DNA from: an uncultured Clostridia bacterium
Lineage (GTDB): Bacteria; Bacillota; Clostridia; Oscillospirales; Acutalibacteraceae
Direction of reading: 5' to 3'
DNA: 64,000 nucleotides
Assembly (NCBI GenBank): GCA_945876745.1
Contig: CAMCPL010000005.1
Location: 62,001-126,000 of the forward strand
Under the pieces are notes generated by a model. It did not search any database. It was not told the DNA's origin and saw only the letters and a list, made by a program, of their open reading frames with translations. Numbering within the stretch: the stretch's first letter is position 1; each line of letters opens with the position of its first letter. Both the position numbers and the translations under genes were made by a program. Shown here piece by piece: positions 49,239 to 57,673 of this stretch.

Positions 49239-50687
49239 TTAAACATCTTCTTTTATCTCTTCTCGATTATCTTTTCTCTGCGAGCGAAGCGAGTTTTTTG
49301 CTTCTTCGGTATCACGATAATACTGCGTAAACGGGTGGAAGCGTTCCTGCTCGTTCCAAATATCGTTTGCTGTTTTTGCCCACGCTTTTGCGTAGTCGTC
49401 GCATTTTGAGCAAAGCTGCTCTGCGCTTTCGGGGCAGGTTAGATTTGTTGACTTTGCATTTGTTTTTGCAACGATATTGCGAAGCGCCTGCGGATTTTCA
49501 AGCATTGGACACGGACGAAGCATATTATCGTTGAACGGCTGTCCCTTGTAGTATTGCTTGAAAAGCGGAGAACGCAGACATTCCAATACGCTTTTTTCAC
49601 GAATGTTGCTGTCGCTGTAATGAATGAATACGCACGGCTCTGCGTCGCCCTCGGAGTTGATATGAAAATAGTTTCGTCCGCCTGCGATACAGCCGCCGAC
49701 ATATTCGCCGTCGTTTTGGAAGTCGACAGTAAAAATGCCTTTACCTCCACGGCTTTTGCGCTTGTCACGGATAGCACGGTAAACATATTCTCTTTGCTCC
49801 GGTGAAAGAAGCAGACTTGTATCTGCGTCCGAGCCAACGGGCATATAGTGGAAATACCAAGCAAATTTTGCCCCTGCGTTAATCTCCATATCATAAAACT
49901 CGTTGGAGGTTACCGCCTTGTAGTTCTTTGAGGTATAGCATACAGAGGTGCCGAAAATGCATTTGTGCTTTTTGAGAAGAGCCATAGCGTCCATAACCTT
50001 TTGATAAACTCCGTCACCTCGTCTGTCGTCAGTCGTTTCCTTTGTACCCTCGACCGAAAGTGCAAGCGCAAGATTGCCCGACTTCTTCATATCCTCGCAG
50101 AATTCATCGTCAACGAGTGTTCCGTTTGTAAACGCAAGGAAAATGCAATCCTGATTTTCCTTTGTGAGAGTCAGAATGTCCTTCTTGCGAATAAGCGGCT
50201 CGCCGCCTGTGAACATAAAGAAATTAGTTCCAAGCTCCTTTGACTGCGTAATAATTCTCCTCATTTCATCAAGCGTAAGCTGTGATTTATGACCGTATTC
50301 AGCCGCCCAGCAGCCCTTGCATTTTAGGTTGCACGCCGAGGTCGGGTCCATAAGAATTACCCAAGGAATGTTGCATTTGAGCTTTTCACGGTTTGTACGC
50401 AGGGTGTATGTTCCGTCATAGCCTGCGTCGATTGCAAAGGTCAAAAGCACCCTGCTTAAAAGCTCATTGTCGATGTCGTCAATGAAGCTGAATGCGTAGT
50501 CGTGCCACGTGTTTTCCGGATTTGTGATAATATCAAGCGGAACTGTCCATGTGTGCTCCGGAAACATGTCACCCGTTACTGCCTTTGCAATTTTAAGAAC
50601 TCTCGGAATATTTCGTTTAGGATTTTTGTAAACATACTTCACAAGCGGCTTGCCGATTTTGTGAAGAGTGCTTGTTTTCAGTCTCAT
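49239..50687 (-). CDS. radical SAM/SPASM-type protein, unknown target
   Basis: A 482-aa Fe-S enzyme. About 110 N-terminal residues of unknown fold precede the radical-SAM motif DPTSACNLKCKGCWAAEYG; FMFTGGEPLI is the SAM-binding block. C-terminal cysteines (GGCIAGG, EPCVFIHY, RPCPMLENP, CSKCDDY) resemble a SPASM/twitch region for extra clusters. The tail is charged. It follows argS by 27 bp and may be in that operon. The target could be a peptide or protein; no precursor peptide gene is adjacent. Confidence 0.85.
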   Translation of the reverse strand: MRLKTSTLHKIGKPLVKYVYKNPKRNIPRVLKIAKAVTGDMFPEHTWTVPLDIITNPENTWHDYAFSFIDDIDNELLSRVLLTFAIDAGYDGTYTLRTNREKLKCNIPWVILMDPTSACNLKCKGCWAAEYGHKSQLTLDEMRRIITQSKELGTNFFMFTGGEPLIRKKDILTLTKENQDCIFLAFTNGTLVDDEFCEDMKKSGNLALALSVEGTKETTDDRRGDGVYQKVMDAMALLKKHKCIFGTSVCYTSKNYKAVTSNEFYDMEINAGAKFAWYFHYMPVGSDADTSLLLSPEQREYVYRAIRDKRKSRGGKGIFTVDFQNDGEYVGGCIAGGRNYFHINSEGDAEPCVFIHYSDSNIREKSVLECLRSPLFKQYYKGQPFNDNMLRPCPMLENPQALRNIVAKTNAKSTNLTCPESAEQLCSKCDDYAKAWAKTANDIWNEQERFHPFTQYYRDTEEAKNSLRSQRKDNREEIKEDV

Positions 50688-50714
50688 ACCAAATTCTCTT
50701 TTCGTACGCTTATT

Positions 50715-52403
50715 TTACATTGACTCCGGTACGTCTACCTTGAGCATAACAAGAATGTTTTTGATTGTGTTTTTAACTGCGGTGCAAAGATAAAGTCTTG
50801 CCTGTGTAAGCTCCTCGTCCTCGCTTACAACTCTGTGCGCATTGTAGAACTTGTGGAAAAGTGTTGCAAGCTCGATTACGTAATGCGTAATTCTTGCTGG
50901 GTCGTAAGCCTTTGCCGAGGTGATTATTTCGTCCGTCAGTCCTGCAAGGAATGAAATAAGCTCTCTTTCCTCGCTTGTGTTCAGTCTGTTAAGTGCGTTT
51001 TGCGAAACGTCGCACGCTTCAATGCCCTGTTCTTTTGCTTTTTTGATTATTGAGCAAATTCTTGCGTGAGCGTACTGAACATAGTAAACAGGATTTTCGC
51101 TGCTCTTTGTTACTGCAAGCTCAAGGTCGAAATCGCAATGTGAGTTAGGCTCACGAAGATTGAATAAAAATCTCGCCGCGTCAATAGGCACTTCCTCAAG
51201 CAGGGTGTTCAGCGTGATAGCCTTGCCCGAACGCTTCGACAGCTTTACTGTTTCACCGTTTCTGACGAGCCTTACCATTTGCATAATAACAGGATTGAGC
51301 CTGCTTGCGTCAAGTCCGAGTGCCGATAATGCCGCCCTCATTCTCGGAATGTAGCCGTGGTGGTCTGCACCGAGAACGTCGATAGCAATGTCATAGCCTC
51401 GTGTCACGAGCTTGTTGTAGTGATATGCAATGTCGGGAACGATATAAGTCGGAATACCGTTTGCACGAACCAAAACTATATCCTTGTCGTTTCCGAATTC
51501 GCTTGCCTTAAACCATAAAGCGCCCTCCTGCTCGTAGGTTGTGCCCTTTTCCTTGAGGGTGTCGATAACCCATTTAACCGAGCCGTCGTTATGGAGCGTT
51601 GACTCTCTAAACCACTTGTCGTAAACTATTCTGTACTTTTTGAGGTCGTCCTCAAGTCCCTGAATGTTTAGCGGTAAAGCGTAGTCAACGAGCGCCTTCC
51701 TTCTCTCGTCGGAGGAAGAATCGGCATATTTGTCGCCGTTAATTTCAAAGAAATTCTTTGCGTGAACCGTAATATCCTCGCCGTGATATGCGTCCTCCGG
51801 CATTTCAATATCCTTGCCGCAAAGCTGTAAATATCTCACTTCAAGCGAGGTTGCGAACTTCTCAATTTGGTTTCCTGCGTCATTAATATAGAATTCACGC
51901 TGAACGTCGTAGCCTGCGGCGTCAAGCACGCTTGCAAGACAATCGCCGATTGCACCGCCTCTTGCGTTGCCGATGTGCATAGGTCCTGTCGGGTTAGCCG
52001 ATACAAATTCAACCAAAACCTTTTTACCCTTGCCGTAGTCACTCTTGCCGTAGTCGTCGCCGCTTTCGACAACGTCCTTCAGGATTTCGCTGTAATAGTC
52101 ATCAGCCATATAAAAATTTATAAAGCCGGGACCTGCAATTTCGTACTTTTCTATTAAGCTGCCTTCAAGCGAAATGTTGTCGCATATAGCCTGTGCGATA
52201 GCCCTCGGTGCTTGATGAAACGCTCTTGCGCCCGCCATTGCAATGTTCGACGAAAAATCGCCGTTTTTTCTGTCAGCAGGCTGTTCAATAATAAATTCCG
52301 GAATTTCGGACTGCGGTAACGCACCACTTTCAATAGCCTTGTTTACCGCATCCGTAATACAGGATTTTAATAATGCTTGAGTTTGTTTAATTATTTTTGA
52401 CAT
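50715..52403 (-). CDS. argS: arginyl-tRNA synthetase
   Basis: A 562-aa class I aminoacyl-tRNA synthetase. The ATP site HIGN appears in NPTGPMHIGNARGGAIGD; VLGADHHGYIPRM and KLSKRSGKAITL (KMSKS equivalent) follow. The N-terminal Add1 domain and the C-terminal DALR anticodon-binding domain (YAHARICSI onward) are present. AGGAGTAAGGA precedes the ATG. It belongs to the run ddl-DUF1934-argS. Confidence 0.97.
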   Translation of the reverse strand: MSKIIKQTQALLKSCITDAVNKAIESGALPQSEIPEFIIEQPADRKNGDFSSNIAMAGARAFHQAPRAIAQAICDNISLEGSLIEKYEIAGPGFINFYMADDYYSEILKDVVESGDDYGKSDYGKGKKVLVEFVSANPTGPMHIGNARGGAIGDCLASVLDAAGYDVQREFYINDAGNQIEKFATSLEVRYLQLCGKDIEMPEDAYHGEDITVHAKNFFEINGDKYADSSSDERRKALVDYALPLNIQGLEDDLKKYRIVYDKWFRESTLHNDGSVKWVIDTLKEKGTTYEQEGALWFKASEFGNDKDIVLVRANGIPTYIVPDIAYHYNKLVTRGYDIAIDVLGADHHGYIPRMRAALSALGLDASRLNPVIMQMVRLVRNGETVKLSKRSGKAITLNTLLEEVPIDAARFLFNLREPNSHCDFDLELAVTKSSENPVYYVQYAHARICSIIKKAKEQGIEACDVSQNALNRLNTSEERELISFLAGLTDEIITSAKAYDPARITHYVIELATLFHKFYNAHRVVSEDEELTQARLYLCTAVKNTIKNILVMLKVDVPESM

Positions 52404-52416
52404 TCCTTACTCCTGT

Positions 52417-52845
52417 TTATTCGTTAATTTTGTATAATATCGTCACTTCATTTTGGGAAGAAACAGCTCCGTTTATATCTATTTCATAGGAAAAATTGAA
52501 GCTTCCCTCATTTTCGTTATATTCGTTTTCTATATTTTTTCCGAAAATTCCCATAAGCATATCGCCGTATTCGGTGCCGTAGTTACACAAATGCCGCTTC
52601 GATTTTTCGATAATAAGACACGAGGAATACGGACCCGACTTCATCATTTCAACCCTGCTTTCGTCCTTTGCAATGTTGAGCCTTGCACGGATGGGAACGG
52701 TTGAATTTTCAAGCTCCTCGTTGTAGCGGATTATGTAATTATCCTCGTCACAGTCGATGGTACCGACGGTTTTCATTTCGATTTTGTCGTTGTCGGAGTC
52801 AAATTTCTGACGTCCGATTATGGTTATTAACGCCTTTTTCTGCAT
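52417..52845 (-). CDS. DUF1934 family beta-barrel protein
   Basis: A 142-aa protein. The pattern KKALITIIGRQKFDSDNDKI...GTIDCDEDNYIIRYNEE is typical of DUF1934 (YwiB-like), a calycin-like small barrel regularly found next to argS in Firmicutes. Function unknown. Starts 2 bp after ddl and ends 13 bp before argS. Confidence 0.85.
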   Translation of the reverse strand: MQKKALITIIGRQKFDSDNDKIEMKTVGTIDCDEDNYIIRYNEELENSTVPIRARLNIAKDESRVEMMKSGPYSSCLIIEKSKRHLCNYGTEYGDMLMGIFGKNIENEYNENEGSFNFSYEIDINGAVSSQNEVTILYKINE

Positions 52846-52847
52846 TG

Positions 52848-53915
52848 TCAGATTATACCTCCACGTTGGGCGGCAAGCTCAATCAGTCTGTCGATAAGCT
52901 GTGCATACGGTATGCCGACAGCCTCAAAGAGCTTCGGATACATACTTATCGGCGTTTGTCCGGGGATTGTATTAATCTCGTTGAGGAGAACTCTTTCGTC
53001 GCCCTTTGTGACGAAGAAGTCGCATCTGCTTAAGCCTTCACAGCCTAATGCCTTGTATGCGTGAAGCGCACAGGCTCTGACCTCGTTTCGTTTTTCCTCG
53101 CTTAACATTGCAGGAATATGAAGCTCCGACGACGGATTGTTATATTTTGAGTCGAAATCGTAAAATTCGGCAGCCGCAACGATTTGTCCTACCTCTGCGG
53201 CAATCGGCTCGTTGTTGCCCAAAACGGCAACCTCAACCTCCGCACCGTCGATAAATTCCTCAAGTACAGCCTTTTTGTCTTCCTTAAAGGCGATTTCCAT
53301 ACCTTTTTCAAGCTCCTGCTGATTGTGTGCCTTTGATATTCCGACGGACGAGCCTGCGTTTGCCGGTTTGATGAAAATGGGATATCCCAATTTTTTTACC
53401 GCCATATCAATACAGCGTTGTTTGTCCTTGCAATATTCGTATTTTGTAAAGGCGCACCACTTTGCCTGTGCAATTCCGAAAGCGTCTGCAACAGCGTTTG
53501 TTACCGCCTTGTCCATACAGCTTCCCGACGAGGTTGCGTCACAGCCTACAAACGGAATTTGAGCAAGCTGAAGCAAGCCCTGTATCGTTCCGTCCTCGCC
53601 GTTTTTTCCGTGAAGAACAGGGAATACAACGTCGAGTTTTATTACATCACCGTTTTCGCAGACAATGCCGTGAATTGAGGAATCGGGCGAAATATATGCT
53701 TTTTTTAGGTTCGGTGAGTCCAACCACCTGTCGCCTATAAGCATTTCGATATCGTCGTCGAAAAGATACCATTCTCCGTTTTTTGTTATGCCGAGCATAG
53801 TGATATCGTATTTGCTTTTGTCGATGGCGGAAAGTATGCCTTTTGCACTTATACAGCTTATGTCGTGCTCGGAGGACGCACCGCCGAAAATTATACAAAG
53901 TGATAATTTGTTCAT
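52848..53915 (-). CDS. ddl: D-alanine--D-alanine ligase
   Basis: A 355-aa ATP-grasp enzyme that makes D-Ala-D-Ala for peptidoglycan. It opens LCIIFGGASSEHDISC (GGxSxEhxxS), then HGKNGEDGTIQGLLQL, the ATP-grasp core FIKPANAGSSVGISK and LLNEINTIPGQTPISMYPK. The final motif has the usual D-Ala type sequence. First gene of the ddl-DUF1934-argS run. Confidence 0.96.
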   Translation of the reverse strand: MNKLSLCIIFGGASSEHDISCISAKGILSAIDKSKYDITMLGITKNGEWYLFDDDIEMLIGDRWLDSPNLKKAYISPDSSIHGIVCENGDVIKLDVVFPVLHGKNGEDGTIQGLLQLAQIPFVGCDATSSGSCMDKAVTNAVADAFGIAQAKWCAFTKYEYCKDKQRCIDMAVKKLGYPIFIKPANAGSSVGISKAHNQQELEKGMEIAFKEDKKAVLEEFIDGAEVEVAVLGNNEPIAAEVGQIVAAAEFYDFDSKYNNPSSELHIPAMLSEEKRNEVRACALHAYKALGCEGLSRCDFFVTKGDERVLLNEINTIPGQTPISMYPKLFEAVGIPYAQLIDRLIELAAQRGGII

Positions 53916-54042
53916 ACAATCATTCCCTATAAATATAAGTTTGCGAATAATTTTCTCTATATTGTATCACAAGTGAACCTTAATATCAACATATTAAATT
54001 GATAAAATTAGAAAAAATATTTATTTTATTTTTAACAAAATA

Positions 54043-54071
54043 GTGACAAACGGTAATATATATGTTATAAT
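54043..54071 (+). promoter_or_regulatory. sigma-A promoter of the six-gene membrane operon
   Basis: GTGACA, 17 bp, TATAAT, about 105 bp before the first start codon. Confidence 0.6.
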
Positions 54072-54177
54072 GTTACGAAAATATGCCGTAAGCAATAAAG
54101 AATAATTTGAAATACAGTTAGGATTTCTCTTTATTTTATTGACGAAAACAGGCTGAATTAAGAAAAGGACAGCGACT

Positions 54178-54402
54178 ATGGAAAAAAATAATCAAACTGA
54201 CGCTCTAAAGCGCGATTTGAGAGTCAGAGGAATTGTTATTCCGATAATATTTGCTATTGTAACGGTTATTATATGCGTTATTATCAGCACCTCACATCTT
54301 GATATTTTTCCAAGCGGAATGCATCACGATTCGCTTACAACAACTGTAACGGAAACAACGGAGTTTAACGAAAATGAATTTTCACGTGTCATCAAAAATT
54401 AA
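54178..54402 (+). CDS. short single-pass membrane protein (gene A)
   Basis: A 74-aa protein. LKRDLRVRGIVIPIIFAIVT begins one transmembrane helix (about 18-40) and is followed by a short Thr-rich external tail. The start resembles the start of the gene at 56197 (KKDLLIKGIVLPL), so the two look like diverged paralogues, this one lacking the external domain. AAAAGGACAGCGACT precedes the ATG. It overlaps the next gene by 29 bp. Not a recognised family. Confidence 0.7.
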   Translation: MEKNNQTDALKRDLRVRGIVIPIIFAIVTVIICVIISTSHLDIFPSGMHHDSLTTTVTETTEFNENEFSRVIKN

Positions 54403-55333
54403 CAGAACAATTACGGACATTGTTCTTGCACTTTTGATTTTTGTGTTTTTTATGATGGCGGTTATGTCGCCGACTATCGGTAACGCTCATTTTTACGGCT
54501 TTGCACTTAATGATGCAACAGTAACTACTATGCTGCAAGACAAGCTGAACGAGCAAACGCAGGAGATTGCCGCAAAAACGGGAATAGAAGAAAAGGCATT
54601 TGAATTTGCTGTGGGTCAGAATAAAATCAGCACCATTCAGCGAGAAATTGTAAAGTCTTCTTTCAGCGGAGCAAACTATGACTATTCCGACAGCGCAAAT
54701 ATCGAAAGCTGCTATACCGACGGAATAAGAGAATATTACCGCTATAACGGTATGGAGCTTGACGAAGCGGCGTTGGAAATGGCTGTGCCTATGGCGTGCC
54801 GAGCGTTCAATTCCGTTATGGGCATAGAAAATAACCGTGAGTTTAGGACTTTTACCTACTTTTTAGGCAAGATATCAATCATTCTCGCCGTTGCGCTGTT
54901 GATACTGATTTTGGCGCTCGGCTTCAGAGTGTTCAGCCTTTCCGGCGGAAGAACAAAAATGCTCAGCCATTATGCCTGCTCGTTTATCAGCGCAGGCGCG
55001 GCACTCGTTTTGCTTTTTCTTGTAAACGCTCTTACAAGATTTAGCGACAACTTGTATCTGACAAATAACGACGGCTTGAACTATGCTCTGGCAAGTGGCT
55101 TTAACGCTTACTTTCTTATTCAGGCGTGCTTCGGTGCGGCGCTCATTATTGCAGGTGCAAGTATGCTCGGATATGTTTATAAGTATTATACCGACAAATT
55201 CCGTAAGCAAAAGCAGGAAAGGGATATTAATAAAACCCTTTATGTCAAGCTTGAAGACGGAGATAAAACTATCGGTGAGCTTGCAAGCAATGCAAGGCAA
55301 AAACAGAACAATCGAAACGATAAGGAGAACTGA
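54374..55333 (+). CDS. four-helix membrane protein with external domain (gene B)
   Basis: A 319-aa protein I do not recognise. TM1 at about 12-31, an external helical domain to about 160, then three helices (about 165-188, 198-222, 245-272) and a charged cytoplasmic tail (KFRKQKQERDINK, DKTIGELASNARQKQNNRND). It aligns with the product of 56757: both have HFYGFALND/SFYEKQFSND after TM1, and a YYRYNGMELDEAALEMA / YLDSNGYEYSTDAVYNA block ending in VMGI/TVGI. CGGAG lies 10 bp before the ATG. Its pairing with gene A repeats the 56197-56757 pair. Confidence 0.75.
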   Translation: MNFHVSSKINRTITDIVLALLIFVFFMMAVMSPTIGNAHFYGFALNDATVTTMLQDKLNEQTQEIAAKTGIEEKAFEFAVGQNKISTIQREIVKSSFSGANYDYSDSANIESCYTDGIREYYRYNGMELDEAALEMAVPMACRAFNSVMGIENNREFRTFTYFLGKISIILAVALLILILALGFRVFSLSGGRTKMLSHYACSFISAGAALVLLFLVNALTRFSDNLYLTNNDGLNYALASGFNAYFLIQACFGAALIIAGASMLGYVYKYYTDKFRKQKQERDINKTLYVKLEDGDKTIGELASNARQKQNNRNDKEN

Positions 55334-55335
55334 TA

Positions 55336-56169
55336 ATGGAATTATTACAGGCTTTTGAGGATATACAAAAAAATCTTGAAAATGTAAATAAAGACCTCGG
55401 CTTTTCAAGAAAGTCGCAGGACGAAAGCTCAATAACCTTTAAGGGCGAAAAGGGAATATACCGCCTTAACTATGACAGCGAAATAGGCGTTATCATGCTT
55501 GATGTCGCTTATGACGATAACGGTGAGCAAACCGAATATAATACTGTTTCGAAGAGCCTTTTTGAGCTTGACGTAATCGACGCAAGAGATATTAAATCAA
55601 TCTCAAATGAGGTTTCGGACGAGCTTGAAAGACTATTTAAGGTGAAGAAGCCCGTTAATCTCGATAAGGTAAAAATGCCGAAATCCGTATCAAGAACAAA
55701 GGCGAAAAACGGAGTCATCAGCTATGATGCAGACAGCCTTGCAAATCGTTTCGGTGCGCTTTACCCTGAGTTTAAGGATATAATTAAGGCAAATGTTGTT
55801 GAATACGGCGACTTTTTGCCTGAAGAATTTTTTGTTAATTACGGAACTCCGAAGGTGCTTGATGTAATCAAAAACGGTACAAAGGCAGAGCAGAAAAAGC
55901 TTTTCAAGATGCTCGGCGAGGTTTTTGAGGACGGCACAAACGAGGTTCAGGATATTATCGCAGTAACTATTTTAGGCGAAATGAAAAACGATAAGCAGAT
56001 GATGAGCGTTGCCGATGAATATATGAGCGATTATATGGCGGGTGCCGTTCACGAGGTTAATAAGCTTACTGCAAAGAAAAACCGTTTTACCCGTAAGCTT
56101 CAAAATCCTCCTGTTTACAAGCCGAAGAAGAAAAAATCCTTCAGCATTTCAAATCAGCTGGGACAGTAA
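55336..56169 (+). CDS. soluble protein of the membrane operon (gene C), unknown
   Basis: A 277-aa cytoplasmic protein. Residues 1-100 are a mixed alpha/beta domain (GEKGIYRLNYDSEIGVIMLD), residues 130-245 are helical, and the tail is strongly basic (AKKNRFTRKL, YKPKKKKSFS). No signal, Cys or catalytic motif is seen. It starts 2 bp after gene B, so translation is coupled. It may be a cytoplasmic adaptor for the membrane pairs (inference). Confidence 0.7.
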   Translation: MELLQAFEDIQKNLENVNKDLGFSRKSQDESSITFKGEKGIYRLNYDSEIGVIMLDVAYDDNGEQTEYNTVSKSLFELDVIDARDIKSISNEVSDELERLFKVKKPVNLDKVKMPKSVSRTKAKNGVISYDADSLANRFGALYPEFKDIIKANVVEYGDFLPEEFFVNYGTPKVLDVIKNGTKAEQKKLFKMLGEVFEDGTNEVQDIIAVTILGEMKNDKQMMSVADEYMSDYMAGAVHEVNKLTAKKNRFTRKLQNPPVYKPKKKKSFSISNQLGQ

Positions 56170-56196
56170 TTTATCTCATTTACGGAGAAAGCGACT

Positions 56197-56757
56197 ATGA
56201 AAAAGGACTTGTTAATTAAGGGAATTGTGCTTCCTTTATGTATAGGTGCGGCTTTGGGCGTTGCTTTCTTTTTGTTTGCCCTTATGTCGGACAACTCTCT
56301 TGTTGTAAGCGAGCAGGGCGCTGTTGCTTATTTTGACAGCGACGAAAAGGAAAACGCTTCAAGCTCAAATAACACCGTCGATATGAAAAGCGGTGAAATT
56401 ATCGGAAAAATTGCTTTCGGCAATGATGAAATGAATGTTATATATGACGGGGGATATTCATCTTTGTCGGAGTGTATTTCTCTTGAACACGGCTGTACAT
56501 TCTCTCAAGGGGGAATCGGCTTTTACCGTGCTGTTGAGAACAATATTTCTCCCTTTGATAAATCCGAAATAACCGTGAAAACCGAAAGCGGAGAATATAG
56601 ATATGTTTATTCTCACTCGTTTACCGCATCAAATGAAAATGCTGTTTTTTCCGACAACTCAATAAAGGGAAGCGGTATTGTGATTTATTACCAAGAAGCT
56701 GAAAATTACGGCTTTGATACGCAGTATGAGGCGCTTGTATATCGGGAGGTAGAATAA
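56197..56757 (+). CDS. membrane-anchored protein with sortase-like domain (gene A')
   Basis: A 186-aa protein with one N-terminal helix (about 8-30) and an external beta-rich domain. The order GEIIGKIAFGNDEMNVIYDG, then SLEHGC..GGIGFYRAV, then SEITVKTESGEYRYVYSHSF resembles the strand order of class sortases (G-x-I-x-I-P, H-x-G, G-D-x-I-x-V-x-T-x-x-G-x-Y-x-Y). The C-terminal Cys and Arg of the sortase active site are not found, so it would be inactive. The similarity is weak and needs structure prediction. It is tied to gene B' by a TAATG overlap. Confidence 0.6.
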   Translation: MKKDLLIKGIVLPLCIGAALGVAFFLFALMSDNSLVVSEQGAVAYFDSDEKENASSSNNTVDMKSGEIIGKIAFGNDEMNVIYDGGYSSLSECISLEHGCTFSQGGIGFYRAVENNISPFDKSEITVKTESGEYRYVYSHSFTASNENAVFSDNSIKGSGIVIYYQEAENYGFDTQYEALVYREVE

Positions 56758-57623
56758 TGGGACTTAAATCCACAAGACGTATTTTGTCAATTGTATTCTC
56801 CGTAATACTTGCTTTTTCGCTTTTTGTCAGCGCGAGCTGCATTATGTCTAACCTTACTGTATCAAACAGGAGCTTTTACGAAAAACAATTTTCAAATGAT
56901 AGCATTGTAAACGAGTGCAACAGACAGCTTGACGAAAAGCTGAAAACCCTTGCTATAAAAAGTAATATTCCGTTTGAGGTTTTCGAGAGCGTAAAAAAGC
57001 AGTACGATACGTCGCAGAGCCTTGAACAGGCAACCTCGTATTTGTTCGATGAAAATGATTCAACTCTTAATAACGAAGTAAGATTGAAGTATTTTTACAG
57101 TATTTGTACCGAATATCTTGATTCAAACGGTTATGAATATTCAACCGACGCCGTATATAACGCCTGTGCTGAAGCGGCGCAGATTTACAGTGATACGGTA
57201 GGAATTCATAATCTTGAATACTTGAATAATGATATTTCAGCACGCAGAACCTCAAATACAAAAAAAATAAGTATATTTCTTCTTGCGGGTGCAATTTGTA
57301 TTGTGCTTACACTTTATATGTACAAAAAGAAAACTGATGCAATGATTTATGTCTCGTCGGGAATAATCGGCGGCGGTATTGCAGGCGTGATTTCCTTTTT
57401 GTTACAGCTTGTGTTCAAGGTTGGTGCGAGTTATGATTTTGAACCGCTTGTTTATTCGCAGACATTCGCAAAAATGTATAAGCTGTATCTTGTATACGGA
57501 ATTTCGGCAAGTGCCGTGCTTACATTAATCGGAATTGCCGTGCTTGTTGTTACCGTCAAGATTATTAACCGTGATGAATTTAGAAAGAATACAAGATTTT
57601 TCAAGGTTGTCGATAAGCTGTAA
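56757..57623 (+). CDS. four-helix membrane protein with external domain (gene B')
   Basis: A 288-aa paralogue of the protein at 54374: TM1 (about 9-30), an external helical domain of about 125 residues, then three helices (about 157-178, 184-208, 228-252) and a short basic tail (INRDEFRKNTRFFKVVDKL). The external part has no metal or catalytic signature. It starts on the last base of gene A' stop codon. Confidence 0.75.
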   Translation: MGLKSTRRILSIVFSVILAFSLFVSASCIMSNLTVSNRSFYEKQFSNDSIVNECNRQLDEKLKTLAIKSNIPFEVFESVKKQYDTSQSLEQATSYLFDENDSTLNNEVRLKYFYSICTEYLDSNGYEYSTDAVYNACAEAAQIYSDTVGIHNLEYLNNDISARRTSNTKKISIFLLAGAICIVLTLYMYKKKTDAMIYVSSGIIGGGIAGVISFLLQLVFKVGASYDFEPLVYSQTFAKMYKLYLVYGISASAVLTLIGIAVLVVTVKIINRDEFRKNTRFFKVVDKL

Positions 57624-57673
57624 AAATGTAACGACAAAGAAAAATCGGCATATTATGAAACGGTGGTGATTAT

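Noticed and set aside
54875-55432. 185-aa minus-strand ORF
   Set aside because: Antisense to the transmembrane part of gene B; crosses a gene boundary and has no ribosome binding site.
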